From Myxococcales bacterium (GTDB taxonomy: Bacteria > Myxococcota_A > Polyangia > Nannocystales > Nannocystaceae), in NCBI GenBank assembly GCA_020633335.1, contig JACKDU010000006.1, forward strand, positions 124,001 to 188,000: a stretch of DNA of 64,000 nucleotides, written 5' to 3'. The notes under the pieces are model-generated. The model was not told where the DNA came from, searched no databases, and was given only the letters and a program-made list of their open reading frames with translations. The position numbers were made by a program, and so were the translations under genes. Positions within the stretch are counted from its first letter, which is position 1. Each line of letters opens with the position of its first letter. Shown piece by piece: positions 15,745 to 23,530 of the stretch.

Positions 15745-16746
15745 ATGGCGAAGCGGGCGGCAATTCTTGGGTCTGGGCACTACCTGCCCAGCCGCGTGGT
15801 CACCAACGATGACCTCGCGGCGATGTTCGAAACCAGCGACGAGTGGATCGTCCAGCGCACCGGGATCAAGGAGCGGCGCTTCATCGAGCACGACGGGATC
15901 GGCGCCAGCGACCTCGCGCTGCCGGCGGCGAAGATGGCGCTCGAGCAGGCCGGCCGCGAGGTCCGCGACGTCGACGCGATCATCTTTGCGACCCTCTCGC
16001 CGGACGTCTACTTCCCGGGCGCGGGCTGCTACCTCGGCCACAAGCTCGGCCTCGGCGGGGTGCCGGCGCTCGACGTCCGCAACCAGTGCTCGGGCTTCCT
16101 CTACTCGCTCTCGGTCGCCGACGCCTGGATCCGGGCGGGGGTCTACCGCAACGTCCTGATCGCCGGCGCCGAGGTCCACTCGACCGGGATCGAGCTCACC
16201 GATCGCGGCCGCGACGTCGCGGTCCTCTTCGGCGACGGGGCCGGCTGCGTCCTCGTCGGCGAGGCGAGCGGCGAGAGCGAGGGGATCAAGGTGGTCGAGC
16301 TCCACGCCGACGGGGTCGGCGCCGAGGAGCTCTGGGTCGAGGCGCCGGCGAGCCGCCGAATCCCCCGCCTCACCGAGGCGATGCTCGACGAGGGCCGCCA
16401 CTACCCGCAGATGAACGGCCGCCAGGTCTTCCGCTGGGCGACCGAGAAGATGCCCGAGGTCGCCAAGAGCGTCCTCGGCAAGGCCGGCCTCGGGATCGAG
16501 GACGTCGATCTCTTCATCCCTCACCAGGCGAACATGCGGATCAACCAGATGGTCGCCGCCCGCCTCGGGATCGCCGAGGACAAGGTCGTCCACAACATCC
16601 AGCGCTACGGCAACACGACCGCGGCGACGATCCCGATCGGGATCTCGGAGTCGTGGCGCGAGGGCAAGCTCGGGGCCGGGAGCCGGGTGCTCTTCTCGGC
16701 CTTCGGCGCCGGCTTCACCTGGGCCGGCGCGGTCGTCGAGTTCTAG
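15745..16746 (+). CDS. fabH: Beta-ketoacyl-ACP synthase III
   Basis: A 333-residue FabH/KAS III. It condenses acetyl-CoA (or a branched primer) with malonyl-ACP to start fatty-acid synthesis in the cytoplasm. The catalytic triad is visible: Cys 115 in DVRNQCSGF, His in FIPHQAN and Asn in QRYGNTTAATIP. The N-terminal ILGSGHYLPSRVVTN and the TSDEWIVQRTGIKERR signature are typical. The start MAKRAAILGSG gives the standard length; upstream in-frame sequence is non-coding. No fab genes adjoin it, so this may be a stand-alone or secondary starter enzyme. It ends directly against the convergent TPR lipoprotein gene. Confidence 0.95.
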   Translation: MAKRAAILGSGHYLPSRVVTNDDLAAMFETSDEWIVQRTGIKERRFIEHDGIGASDLALPAAKMALEQAGREVRDVDAIIFATLSPDVYFPGAGCYLGHKLGLGGVPALDVRNQCSGFLYSLSVADAWIRAGVYRNVLIAGAEVHSTGIELTDRGRDVAVLFGDGAGCVLVGEASGESEGIKVVELHADGVGAEELWVEAPASRRIPRLTEAMLDEGRHYPQMNGRQVFRWATEKMPEVAKSVLGKAGLGIEDVDLFIPHQANMRINQMVAARLGIAEDKVVHNIQRYGNTTAATIPIGISESWREGKLGAGSRVLFSAFGAGFTWAGAVVEF

Positions 16747-18525
16747 CTAGAGCGACCAGCCCTCGTCGCTGAGCGGACGGGCCGCCCGCTCGATCCGCGC
16801 GGCCAGGGCCTCGGAGCTCCGGAGCTCCGGGTGCTCCGGCGGGAGGTGGCGGCGGCGGGCCGCGAGGGCCGCGTCGACGTGCTCCTTCGCCCCCGCGAGG
16901 TCGCCGCGTTCGAGGAGGAGCGCGGCGATGTTCTGGTGAGAGCTCGCGCTCTCGAGGTGGTCCTCGCCGAAGAAGGCGACCCGGATCGCCAGCGCCTCGC
17001 GGTGGGCCGCGAGCGCGCCGTCGGGGTCGCCGAGGGCGGCGCGCGCGAGGCCGAGGTCGTTGAGGGCGATCGCCGTGTAGGGGTGGGCGTCGCCGAGGAC
17101 CCGCCGGCGGATCGCCAGCACGTGCTCGAAGCGATCGCGCGCGCCGGCGGCGTCGCCCTGGGCGAGGAGCACCATGCCGAGGTTGAGATCGCTGGTCGCG
17201 GTCTCGGCGTGATCGTCTCCGTAGGCGGCGACCCGGATCCGCCGGGCCTCGGTGTGGAGGCGGAGCGCCTCGTCGAGGTCGCCGAGGCGAAACGCGAGGT
17301 TGCCGAGGTTGTTGTAGGTGCGGGCGGTGAGCGGGTCGTCGCCGAGGGCCTCCATCCGCAGCGAGAGCGCGTAGCGGTAGCTCTCCTCGGCGACCTCGAG
17401 GCGGCCGCTCGCCGCGTAGGCGGCCGCGAGGTGGTGGTGCGACGTGGCGCTGTCGGGGTGGCGGCCGAGGAGACGTTGGCGGAGCGTGACGGCCTGGCGC
17501 AGCCAGGCGATCGCGGCCGCGAAGTCGCCGCGGGCGGCCGCGACCACGCCCAGGGCCTCGAGGACCTCGCCCTCGCTGCGCCGCGTCCGATCGGGGAAAC
17601 CGAGCTGCTCGACGTCGAGGGCCTCGGTGAGCGCCTGCTCGGCGCTGGCGAAGTCGCCGACCCGGCGAAAGGCCGCCGCGGCCGCGAGGAGGGCGTGCAC
17701 CGCCGCGTTGTTGCCCCAATGGTGGAAGTGCTCGCGGACCAGGTTCGCCGCGACGAGGGCCTCGGCGTCCTCGGCGAGCGCGAGGTGGAGGCGGATCCGC
17801 GCCGCGAGCGGCCGCGCGTCGAGCTCATCCTCGTCGGCGAGCTCGCGGCGGGCGCGGTCGAAGTCGCGGCTGCGGAGCGCGGCCTCGGCGAGGAGCCAGC
17901 GGCGCTCGGCGTCGGCCGGGCCGCTCACCCGGAGGCCGGCGAGGGCTGCGTCGGCGGTGGCGAGCGCGTCCTCGTCGGCGCCGAGGCGCGAGGCGATCGC
18001 CGCCCGCTCGATCGAGACCCAGGCGTCGAGCGGGATGTCGAGGGTGGCGGTTTCGGCGAAGCCGCAGCGATCGAGGGCCTCCTCGAGATCGTCGACCGTC
18101 CCCTCCAGGTGGTCGATCATCGCGGCGTCGGGCGCCTCGAGGTGGGTGGCGAGGGCGTCCAGGAGCGGGAGCGCGGCCTCCTCACAGGCAAGATTGGCGG
18201 CGACGTCGGGGCGGTCGTCGCGGAGCCGGCGGGGTCGTCGGCCGATCCCGCGGGCGCGTCGGCAGGTCTCGATCCGTTGCCCGAGCCAGCGCGCGACCAG
18301 GCGATCGACGTGCTCGACGACGTGCTCCGCGACCACCTCGAGGTGGCGGATCTGGATCGCCCGCGCCCGCTGATCGACCCGCGTCCGCCGCTCGGGCCCC
18401 CAGACCGCCGCGAGCTCGGCGTCGCTGGCCCGGGAGGCCGCGCGCGTGGGGAGCCGCGCGTCGGTCGGGCGCGAATGCGCGCATCCCGCGAGGGCGAGCG
18501 CGAGGAGGAGCGGCAAGCGAGCCAT
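16747..18525 (-). CDS. Lipoprotein with kinesin-light-chain-type TPR repeats
   Basis: A 592-residue predicted lipoprotein starting MARLPLLLALALAGCAHS (lipobox LAGC, Cys 15), placed at this Met because the signal peptide and a TACACT -10-like box (11 bases upstream) fit. The C-terminal ~250 residues hold a run of 42-residue TPR repeats with the kinesin-light-chain pattern (ATSHHHLAAAYAASGRLEVAE, TARTYNNLGNLAFRLGDLDEA). Such repeats are protein-binding scaffolds. In myxobacteria they often follow Ser/Thr kinase domains; here no kinase domain is present. The N-terminal half is helical and Arg/Ala-rich. The partner is unknown. Confidence 0.82.
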   Translation of the reverse strand: MARLPLLLALALAGCAHSRPTDARLPTRAASRASDAELAAVWGPERRTRVDQRARAIQIRHLEVVAEHVVEHVDRLVARWLGQRIETCRRARGIGRRPRRLRDDRPDVAANLACEEAALPLLDALATHLEAPDAAMIDHLEGTVDDLEEALDRCGFAETATLDIPLDAWVSIERAAIASRLGADEDALATADAALAGLRVSGPADAERRWLLAEAALRSRDFDRARRELADEDELDARPLAARIRLHLALAEDAEALVAANLVREHFHHWGNNAAVHALLAAAAAFRRVGDFASAEQALTEALDVEQLGFPDRTRRSEGEVLEALGVVAAARGDFAAAIAWLRQAVTLRQRLLGRHPDSATSHHHLAAAYAASGRLEVAEESYRYALSLRMEALGDDPLTARTYNNLGNLAFRLGDLDEALRLHTEARRIRVAAYGDDHAETATSDLNLGMVLLAQGDAAGARDRFEHVLAIRRRVLGDAHPYTAIALNDLGLARAALGDPDGALAAHREALAIRVAFFGEDHLESASSHQNIAALLLERGDLAGAKEHVDAALAARRRHLPPEHPELRSSEALAARIERAARPLSDEGWSL

Positions 18526-18558
18526 CGGCCGCGCCCAGTGTATCGCCCACCGGCGCCC

Positions 18559-18586
18559 TTGCAGGCCGCGCGCGCCCGGTGATACG
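18559..18586 (+). promoter_or_regulatory. Promoter TTGCAG-N16-GATACG
   Basis: A -35-like TTGCAG (18559-18564) and -10-like GATACG (18581-18586) with a 16-base spacer. The transcript would have a ~35-base leader carrying AGGCAGG-type Shine-Dalgarno sequence before ATG 18630, unlike the leaderless genes nearby. Confidence 0.4.
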
Positions 18587-18629
18587 ACCGATCGACCCGA
18601 AAGGGGCCCCCACAGGCAGGTAGGCAGCG

Positions 18630-19883
18630 ATGAGGAGCGCACAGGACGAGCTGGTCTGGATCACCGCCGACGGCAAGATCGAGCCGATCGGCGACCTCGC
18701 GGCGTCCCGCCTCCGCGGCCGTCAGGGCGGCTTCCGCCTCCTGCCGACGCCGCAGCACGTGGTCTTCATGCGCTACACCGGCGACGACGGCCGCCGCGAC
18801 GCCGAGGACGGCGCCATCGTCCGGATCGCCGGCGAGATCAGCGGCCCCGGCACCCTCTGCGACGTCCTCGCGCTCCTCGGCCAGACCGGCTGGCGCGGCG
18901 AGCTCAACGTCCAGCTCGGCGAGGAGAGCCGCTCGGTCTTCGTCGACTCCGGCAACGTCGTCGGCGCCCGCACCAACGTCGAGGAGGAGCACTTCGGCCG
19001 GATCCTCTTCCGCTTCGGGGTGATCGACGAGGAGGCCTACGAGCAGGTGATGGAGCGGGTGCGCCAGGGCGAGCTCTTCGGCGGCGCCGCGGTCGAGCTC
19101 GGGCTCCTCACCCGCGAGCAGGTCTACACCTACCTCGGCAAGCAGGTCGAGGAGATCGTCTTCGCGATCATGGGGATCGCCGACGGGATGTACTGCTTCC
19201 TCGACGGCTTCGACGACGCCGACCTCGTCTTCCGCCACAACGGGAGCATCAACGGCCTCCTCATGGACGGGGTCACCCGGATGGACGAGATGCGCTACTT
19301 CTCGCAGCGGATCCCGTCGAGCGAGTACATCCCCGAGCGCCAGGCCGGGCGCGAGCCGACCGACGCCGCGCTGCGGCCGGTCTGGGAGGCGATCGACGGG
19401 CAGTCGACGGTCCTCGAGATCGCCCGCGCGCTCAACCTCGGCGACTTCGACACGACCAAGCAGCTCTTCCAGCTCCTCCAGGCCAAGGTGATCGCGATGC
19501 GGCCGCCGGCGACCAAGGGCGGGCCGGTCGAGATCGTCGAGGCGGCCAACGCCGCCCTCAAGCAGATCCACCAGGAGGCCGACTCCGCCGGCCGCGGCAC
19601 CGTCCTGCGGACCACCCTCGCGTCGTTCTCCGACGGGGTCTACGAGATGCTCTTCCACGGCGCCGGGCCCTTCGACAACGGCGCCTTCAAGGCCGAGGCG
19701 GTGGTCGCCAACGCGGCCGCGGTCGCGGCCGGCGGCAGCGTCGAGCGCTTCCTCAAGGAGATCCTCTACGACTACGTCTCCTTCGCGCTCTTCACCGCGA
19801 GCTCGATGCTCCGGCGCGATCGCGGCAAGGGGCTCGGCAAGCTGATCGAGCCGCTGATGAGCCGCCTGCGGCCGATCGGCTGA
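18630..19883 (+). CDS. DUF4388 (PATAN-like) domain protein
   Basis: A 417-residue cytoplasmic protein. Residues ~65-210 match the DUF4388/PATAN pattern common in delta-proteobacterial signalling proteins (GPGTLCDVLALLGQTGWRGEL, then SRSVFVDSGNVVGARTN, EEHFGRILFRFGVID and REQVYTYLGKQVEEIVF). The middle part resembles the helix-turn-helix-like tail often following this domain (DGQSTVLEIARALNLGDFDTTKQLFQLL), and the end is a helical domain with an ASFSDGVYEMLFHG segment. These proteins are thought to act as adaptors in two-component and motility signalling. No receiver domain is fused here. Confidence 0.82.
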   Translation: MRSAQDELVWITADGKIEPIGDLAASRLRGRQGGFRLLPTPQHVVFMRYTGDDGRRDAEDGAIVRIAGEISGPGTLCDVLALLGQTGWRGELNVQLGEESRSVFVDSGNVVGARTNVEEEHFGRILFRFGVIDEEAYEQVMERVRQGELFGGAAVELGLLTREQVYTYLGKQVEEIVFAIMGIADGMYCFLDGFDDADLVFRHNGSINGLLMDGVTRMDEMRYFSQRIPSSEYIPERQAGREPTDAALRPVWEAIDGQSTVLEIARALNLGDFDTTKQLFQLLQAKVIAMRPPATKGGPVEIVEAANAALKQIHQEADSAGRGTVLRTTLASFSDGVYEMLFHGAGPFDNGAFKAEAVVANAAAVAAGGSVERFLKEILYDYVSFALFTASSMLRRDRGKGLGKLIEPLMSRLRPIG

Positions 19884-19944
19884 GCGCGGGCGCGCAGCAA
19901 AGCTTGCGCATCAGCCCGGGGCCGGGCCGCCTACGCTGGCGTCG

Positions 19945-20574
19945 ATGGATGGGCGGACGATAGAGTCGCAGGTGCGCGATCGGACAGGTTTGGACGGCGA
20001 CGCGGCGGCGGCGACGGTGCGGGCGGCGCTGGCGGTGATCGCCGGGGCGCTCTACCGCGAGGAGACGGAGGCGCTGGCAGAGCTCCTGCCGACGGCGGAG
20101 GCGGCCGCGCTCCGCGGCGCGGCGGTCGACGAGGCGCCTGCTTGCGAGCGCGCGGCCCTCGACCAGGCGCTCGCGGCTCGCCTCGAGATCAGCGTTGGTT
20201 CCGCGAGCGAGCGCCTGGCGATCGTCGGCGAGGCGCTCGCCTGGGCGGTCGCGCCAGCGCAGCGGGAGGGGCTCGTGCGCCGCCTGCCGCCGGTGATCGG
20301 CGCGCTGCTGACGATCGGCCCGACGCCGACGCCCTCCGAGCCGCTCCACCGCGGCGTTCGAGCGGGGGAGGGGCACACCCTGGGGAGCGGCCGCCCGGGC
20401 TCCGAGACGCCGGTCAGCGGCGGGATCGTCGGCGCCCACCCGGGGTCGATCGCGGCGGATGACGATCCCCACCGGCAGCGCCTGGCGGCGAGCGAGGGCC
20501 CGCCCTCGGCCGACCAGAGCCTCGCCGGCGGTGCGCCCGGGAGCACCCACCCGGTCGGCGGTAGCGACGAGTAG
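19945..20574 (+). CDS. DUF2267 protein with long low-complexity tail
   Basis: A 209-residue protein. Residues 1-130 fit the DUF2267 helical fold (VRDRTGLDGDAAAATVRAAL, then RREETEALAELLP-like spacing). The C-terminal ~75 residues are Gly/Pro/Ser/His-rich and probably disordered. TACGCT, a -10-like box, lies eight bases before the ATG. It converges on a CBS-domain gene 13 bases away, and a second DUF2267 gene lies just beyond. The function of DUF2267 is not established. Confidence 0.7.
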   Translation: MDGRTIESQVRDRTGLDGDAAAATVRAALAVIAGALYREETEALAELLPTAEAAALRGAAVDEAPACERAALDQALAARLEISVGSASERLAIVGEALAWAVAPAQREGLVRRLPPVIGALLTIGPTPTPSEPLHRGVRAGEGHTLGSGRPGSETPVSGGIVGAHPGSIAADDDPHRQRLAASEGPPSADQSLAGGAPGSTHPVGGSDE

Positions 20575-20587
20575 GGTAGCGAGCTCG

Positions 20588-21040
20588 CTAGGGCCGGAGC
20601 TTCTCCTCGCGGCGCCGCTGCGAGGTCGAGATCAGCGCGAGATCCGAGAGCTGCTCGGCCAGGCACTCGACGACGTCGTCGAAGGTGAGGAGGCCGACCA
20701 GCTCGTCGCCGGCGCCGATCACCGGGAGCCGCCGGATCCCGTGGACGCGCATCAGCCGGAGCGCCTCGCTCATGTCAGTCTCCTCGGTGATCGTCACCAG
20801 GGTGCGGCTGACGAGATCGCCGACGAGGAGGCGGGCGATGTCCTCGGGATCTTGGGCGAGCGCCGAGACCACGAGGTCGCGATCGGTGAGGATGCCGATC
20901 GGTCGCCGGGGCGCCTCGTCGACTTCGACCACCACGAGGTCGCCGACGTGATGTTCGCGCATCATCCGGGCGGCAGCGCCGACGCTCGCGCCCTGCTCGA
21001 CGTAGACGACCTCACGGTTGCAGATTTCGCCGACACGCAT
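20588..21040 (-). CDS. CBS-domain pair protein
   Basis: A 150-residue cytoplasmic protein made of two CBS motifs (residues ~1-62 and 75-135), recognisable by VEQGASVGAAARMMREHHVGDLVVV with PIGILTDRDLV, and by DMSEALRLMRVHGIRRLPV with LVGLLTFDDVV. CBS pairs bind adenosine nucleotides (ATP, AMP or SAM) as energy sensors. It is flanked on both sides by DUF2267 genes, suggesting a shared stress or energy role. A TATCCT box seven bases before the ATG suggests leaderless transcription. Confidence 0.9.
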   Translation of the reverse strand: MRVGEICNREVVYVEQGASVGAAARMMREHHVGDLVVVEVDEAPRRPIGILTDRDLVVSALAQDPEDIARLLVGDLVSRTLVTITEETDMSEALRLMRVHGIRRLPVIGAGDELVGLLTFDDVVECLAEQLSDLALISTSQRRREEKLRP

Positions 21041-21047
21041 CGACTCG

Positions 21048-21053
21048 AGGATA
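21048..21053 (-). promoter_or_regulatory. -10-like TATCCT seven bases before the CBS gene
   Basis: TATCCT on the minus strand ends seven bases from ATG 21040. It matches the leaderless spacing pattern; no clear -35 is visible. Confidence 0.4.
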
Positions 21054-21147
21054 CCAGCCCCGATTGCGTTGTGAGCCCGCCCGCCGGGGCAAAGCTTGCG
21101 GTACGACGCGGCCCCGCGCGGCGCTAGCTTGGGGTCGAGGAAGGGCG

Positions 21148-21555
21148 ATGAAGTACCGAGACTATGCGAGCCACGCGGACGAGTTCGTCCGCGAGATCTC
21201 GACGGAGCTCGACCTCGGCGGCGCCCCTGAGCCGGCCCATCGCGCGCTCAAGTCGGCCCTGGTCGCGCTCCGCAAGGCCCTCCCGGTCGAGGCCTCGAGC
21301 GCGCTCCTCGGCCACCTGCCGATGCTGATCAAGGCGGTCTACGTCGACGGCTGGGACCTCAAGGGGGCGGCCTGGGGCGACGAGAGCGCGGCCGCCCGTC
21401 TCCTCGAGCGGACGGGGAGGGCCGGCGATGAGTCGCGGCGACGCCTGCGTGCGCTGGTCCGGGTGATCCGCCGGCGCGCCTCCGACGACGAGCTCGTGGG
21501 CCTCGTGAGCGCGCTCCCGCGGCCGCTGGCGATCTTCTGGACGGCCAGCGGCTGA
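21148..21555 (+). CDS. DUF2267 protein
   Basis: A 135-residue protein fitting DUF2267 over its full length: an HADEFVREISTEL helix, then APEPAHRALKSALVALRKALPVEASSALLGHLPMLIKAVYVDGW. The Leu-Pro end of the core and the YVDGW segment are typical. The start MKYRDYASHADEF is the normal family N-terminus; GAGGAAGGG precedes it. Its C-terminal helix region is Arg-rich. It sits 50 bases before an AmpG-like permease gene, so the two may share a transcript. Confidence 0.78.
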   Translation: MKYRDYASHADEFVREISTELDLGGAPEPAHRALKSALVALRKALPVEASSALLGHLPMLIKAVYVDGWDLKGAAWGDESAAARLLERTGRAGDESRRRLRALVRVIRRRASDDELVGLVSALPRPLAIFWTASG

Positions 21556-21604
21556 GGCTGCCGCCAGGATTGCCGATCGCGCGCCCACGCGCGACACTCC
21601 TCGC

Positions 21605-22852
21605 GTGGTCCGCAAGCTCGGGCTCCTCTCGTCGCTCTACCTCGCGCAGGGGCTCCCCTACGGGTTCTTCACCCAGGCGCTGCCGGCGATGCTGCGGCAG
21701 CAGGGGGTCTCGCTCGAGGGGATCGGCCTGACCTCGCTCCTCGCGCTCCCGTGGGGGCTCAAGTTCCTCTGGGCGCCGGCCGTCGATCGCCTCGGGTGGC
21801 CGCGGATCGGTCGCCGCCGGAGCTGGATCCTGCCGCTCCAGGGGGCGGCGATCCTCGCCCTCGCGCTCCTCTCCGGCGTCGACCCCGAGGGCGGGCTCGG
21901 GATCGTCCTCGCCGGCGTCTTCGTCATCAACTTGATCGCGGCGACCCAGGACATCGCCACCGACGGGCTCGCGGTGACGATCCTGAGCCACGGCGAGCGC
22001 GGCCTCGGCAACGGGATCCAGGTCGCCGGCTATCGCCTGGGGATGATCCTCGGCGGCGGCGCCCTCCTCATCGTCTACGATCGCCTCGGCTGGTCGCGGA
22101 TCTTCCTGGCGATGGCCGCGATCCTCCTCCTGACGACCCTGCCGATCGCCCGCTACCGCGAGCCGCCGCCGGCGGACGACGAGGCGCCGCCGACCTCGCT
22201 CGGCCGCGAGATCATCGGCGAGTTCTTCGGCCGCCCGGGGATGCTCCGCTGGCTCGGGGTGCTGGTCGCCTTCAAGGCCGGCGAGCACCTGGCGACCGGG
22301 ATGCTCCGGCCCTTCCTCATCGATCGCGGCCTCGACCTCGAGGCGATCGGCTGGCTCACCGGGACCGCGGGCTTCGTCGCCGGCCTGGTCGGGGCGATCG
22401 CCGGCGGCGCGCTGGTCGGCCCCCTCGGGCGCTATCGCGCGCTGGTGATCTTCGGCCTGATGCAGGCGGCGGCGGTCGCCGCCTACGCCCTGGTCGCCAC
22501 CGGGCCCCTCAGCATCGAGCTCCTCTACGGTGTCTGCGTCGCCGAGCACTTCGTCGGCGGGATGGTGACAGTGACCCTCTTCACCCTGATGATGGACGCC
22601 TGCCGGCCGGGCATGGCGGGGACCGAGTACACGATCCAGGCGAGCGTCTACGTTCTCGCCAGCGGGGTGGTGAGCGCCCTCAGCGGCTATGTCGCGGCCG
22701 GGCTCGGCTACGTCTGGCACTTCGGCCTCGCCGGGATCGCCTGCCTCCTGATGATGGCGCCCCTGGTCCTCCACATGGCGGCCGAGCGCGACGGTCGCTC
22801 TGCCGTGATGCCCTGGGCGCCGGCGCGGCGGGGAGGTGGCGGCGATGCTTGA
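21605..22852 (+). CDS. AmpG-like major facilitator permease
   Basis: A 415-residue polytopic membrane protein of the MFS superfamily, AmpG/SLC33-like. The N-terminus SSLYLAQGLPYGFFTQALPAMLR, the PWGLKFLWAPAVDRLG loop and the ATQDIATDGLAV helix are characteristic of AmpG, which imports anhydromuropeptides or GlcNAc-anhMurNAc for cell-wall recycling. About 12 membrane segments are visible. GTG start at 21605. The stop lies inside the start of the next lipoprotein gene (8-base overlap). Transport of another substrate, as in other SLC33 relatives, cannot be excluded. Confidence 0.85.
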   Translation: MVRKLGLLSSLYLAQGLPYGFFTQALPAMLRQQGVSLEGIGLTSLLALPWGLKFLWAPAVDRLGWPRIGRRRSWILPLQGAAILALALLSGVDPEGGLGIVLAGVFVINLIAATQDIATDGLAVTILSHGERGLGNGIQVAGYRLGMILGGGALLIVYDRLGWSRIFLAMAAILLLTTLPIARYREPPPADDEAPPTSLGREIIGEFFGRPGMLRWLGVLVAFKAGEHLATGMLRPFLIDRGLDLEAIGWLTGTAGFVAGLVGAIAGGALVGPLGRYRALVIFGLMQAAAVAAYALVATGPLSIELLYGVCVAEHFVGGMVTVTLFTLMMDACRPGMAGTEYTIQASVYVLASGVVSALSGYVAAGLGYVWHFGLAGIACLLMMAPLVLHMAAERDGRSAVMPWAPARRGGGGDA

Positions 22853-23465
22853 GCCGACGCGGCGGATCGCGGTCGCGGTCGCGGGCGCCTGCGCGCTCGC
22901 CTGCACCTCGTCGGCGCCGAGGCCGGCGGGGCGCGAGGCGAGCGTCGACGAGGCGCGCGTCGACGAGGCCTCGGAGATCGAGCGGCCGGGGCCGCGCGAG
23001 CTCCTGGTCGAGCGGGCGAGCCCGGACGGCTCCTTCACCGCCGAGTGGTGGGGCCACGCGCCGGTCTACGAGCCCCACGAGTCGCCCTATCCGATCGAGT
23101 ACGGGATCGAGGGGCTCTGGTTCCGCTTCGCCGACCCGCCGGAGCGCCTCCGCTTCCGCCCGCGCGGGACGCTGCACTTCAGCGACTGGCAGACCGACGT
23201 GATCGCCCCCGACGGCCGCCGGCTGGTGCTCCTCCAGGATCGCTTCGGACCCTACCACGTGGTCGCGGCCGAGCGCCTCCGTGACTACCTCCGCGGCGAG
23301 GCCGAGCCCGATCAGGTGATCGGCTGGGAGACCCGGAGCCCGGGCGCCTTCGTCCCGGTCCACGGCCCGATCCGCTGGATCGACGCGGCGACGATCGAGG
23401 TCCTCTACGACTCCGAGACCCCCGAGCGCCGGCGCTACGCGCTGGTCGACGCCTCCGGGGGGTGA
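22845..23465 (+). CDS. Hypothetical lipoprotein
   Basis: A 206-residue predicted lipoprotein. The ATG at 22845 is preferred over an in-frame GTG at 22836 because GGGAGG (22831-22836) is spaced correctly for it. The signal peptide ends in a Cys-containing box (ACALAC). The mature domain looks beta-rich (SPDGSFTAEWWGHAPVYEP, LHFSDWQTDVIAPDGRRL, LLQDRFGPYHVV). No known motif. It is translationally coupled to the AmpG-like permease by an 8-base overlap, which hints at an envelope role. Confidence 0.68.
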   Translation: MLEPTRRIAVAVAGACALACTSSAPRPAGREASVDEARVDEASEIERPGPRELLVERASPDGSFTAEWWGHAPVYEPHESPYPIEYGIEGLWFRFADPPERLRFRPRGTLHFSDWQTDVIAPDGRRLVLLQDRFGPYHVVAAERLRDYLRGEAEPDQVIGWETRSPGAFVPVHGPIRWIDAATIEVLYDSETPERRRYALVDASGG

Positions 23466-23483
23466 GCGCGAATTGTCGAGAGA

Positions 23484-23505
23484 GACATGTCCGAATGGAC
23501 ATGTC
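23484..23505. repeat. Inverted repeat GACATGTCC-N4-GGACATGTC
   Basis: Perfect 9-bp arms with a 4-base spacer (GAAT), between two convergent stops (23465 and 23531). It could be an RNA hairpin, a protein-binding palindrome or a dispersed repeat; it shares its core with the elements at 5277, 9037 and 36160. Confidence 0.55.
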
Positions 23506-23530
23506 GCTCCCGAGACGCCCGCGCGGGCTG

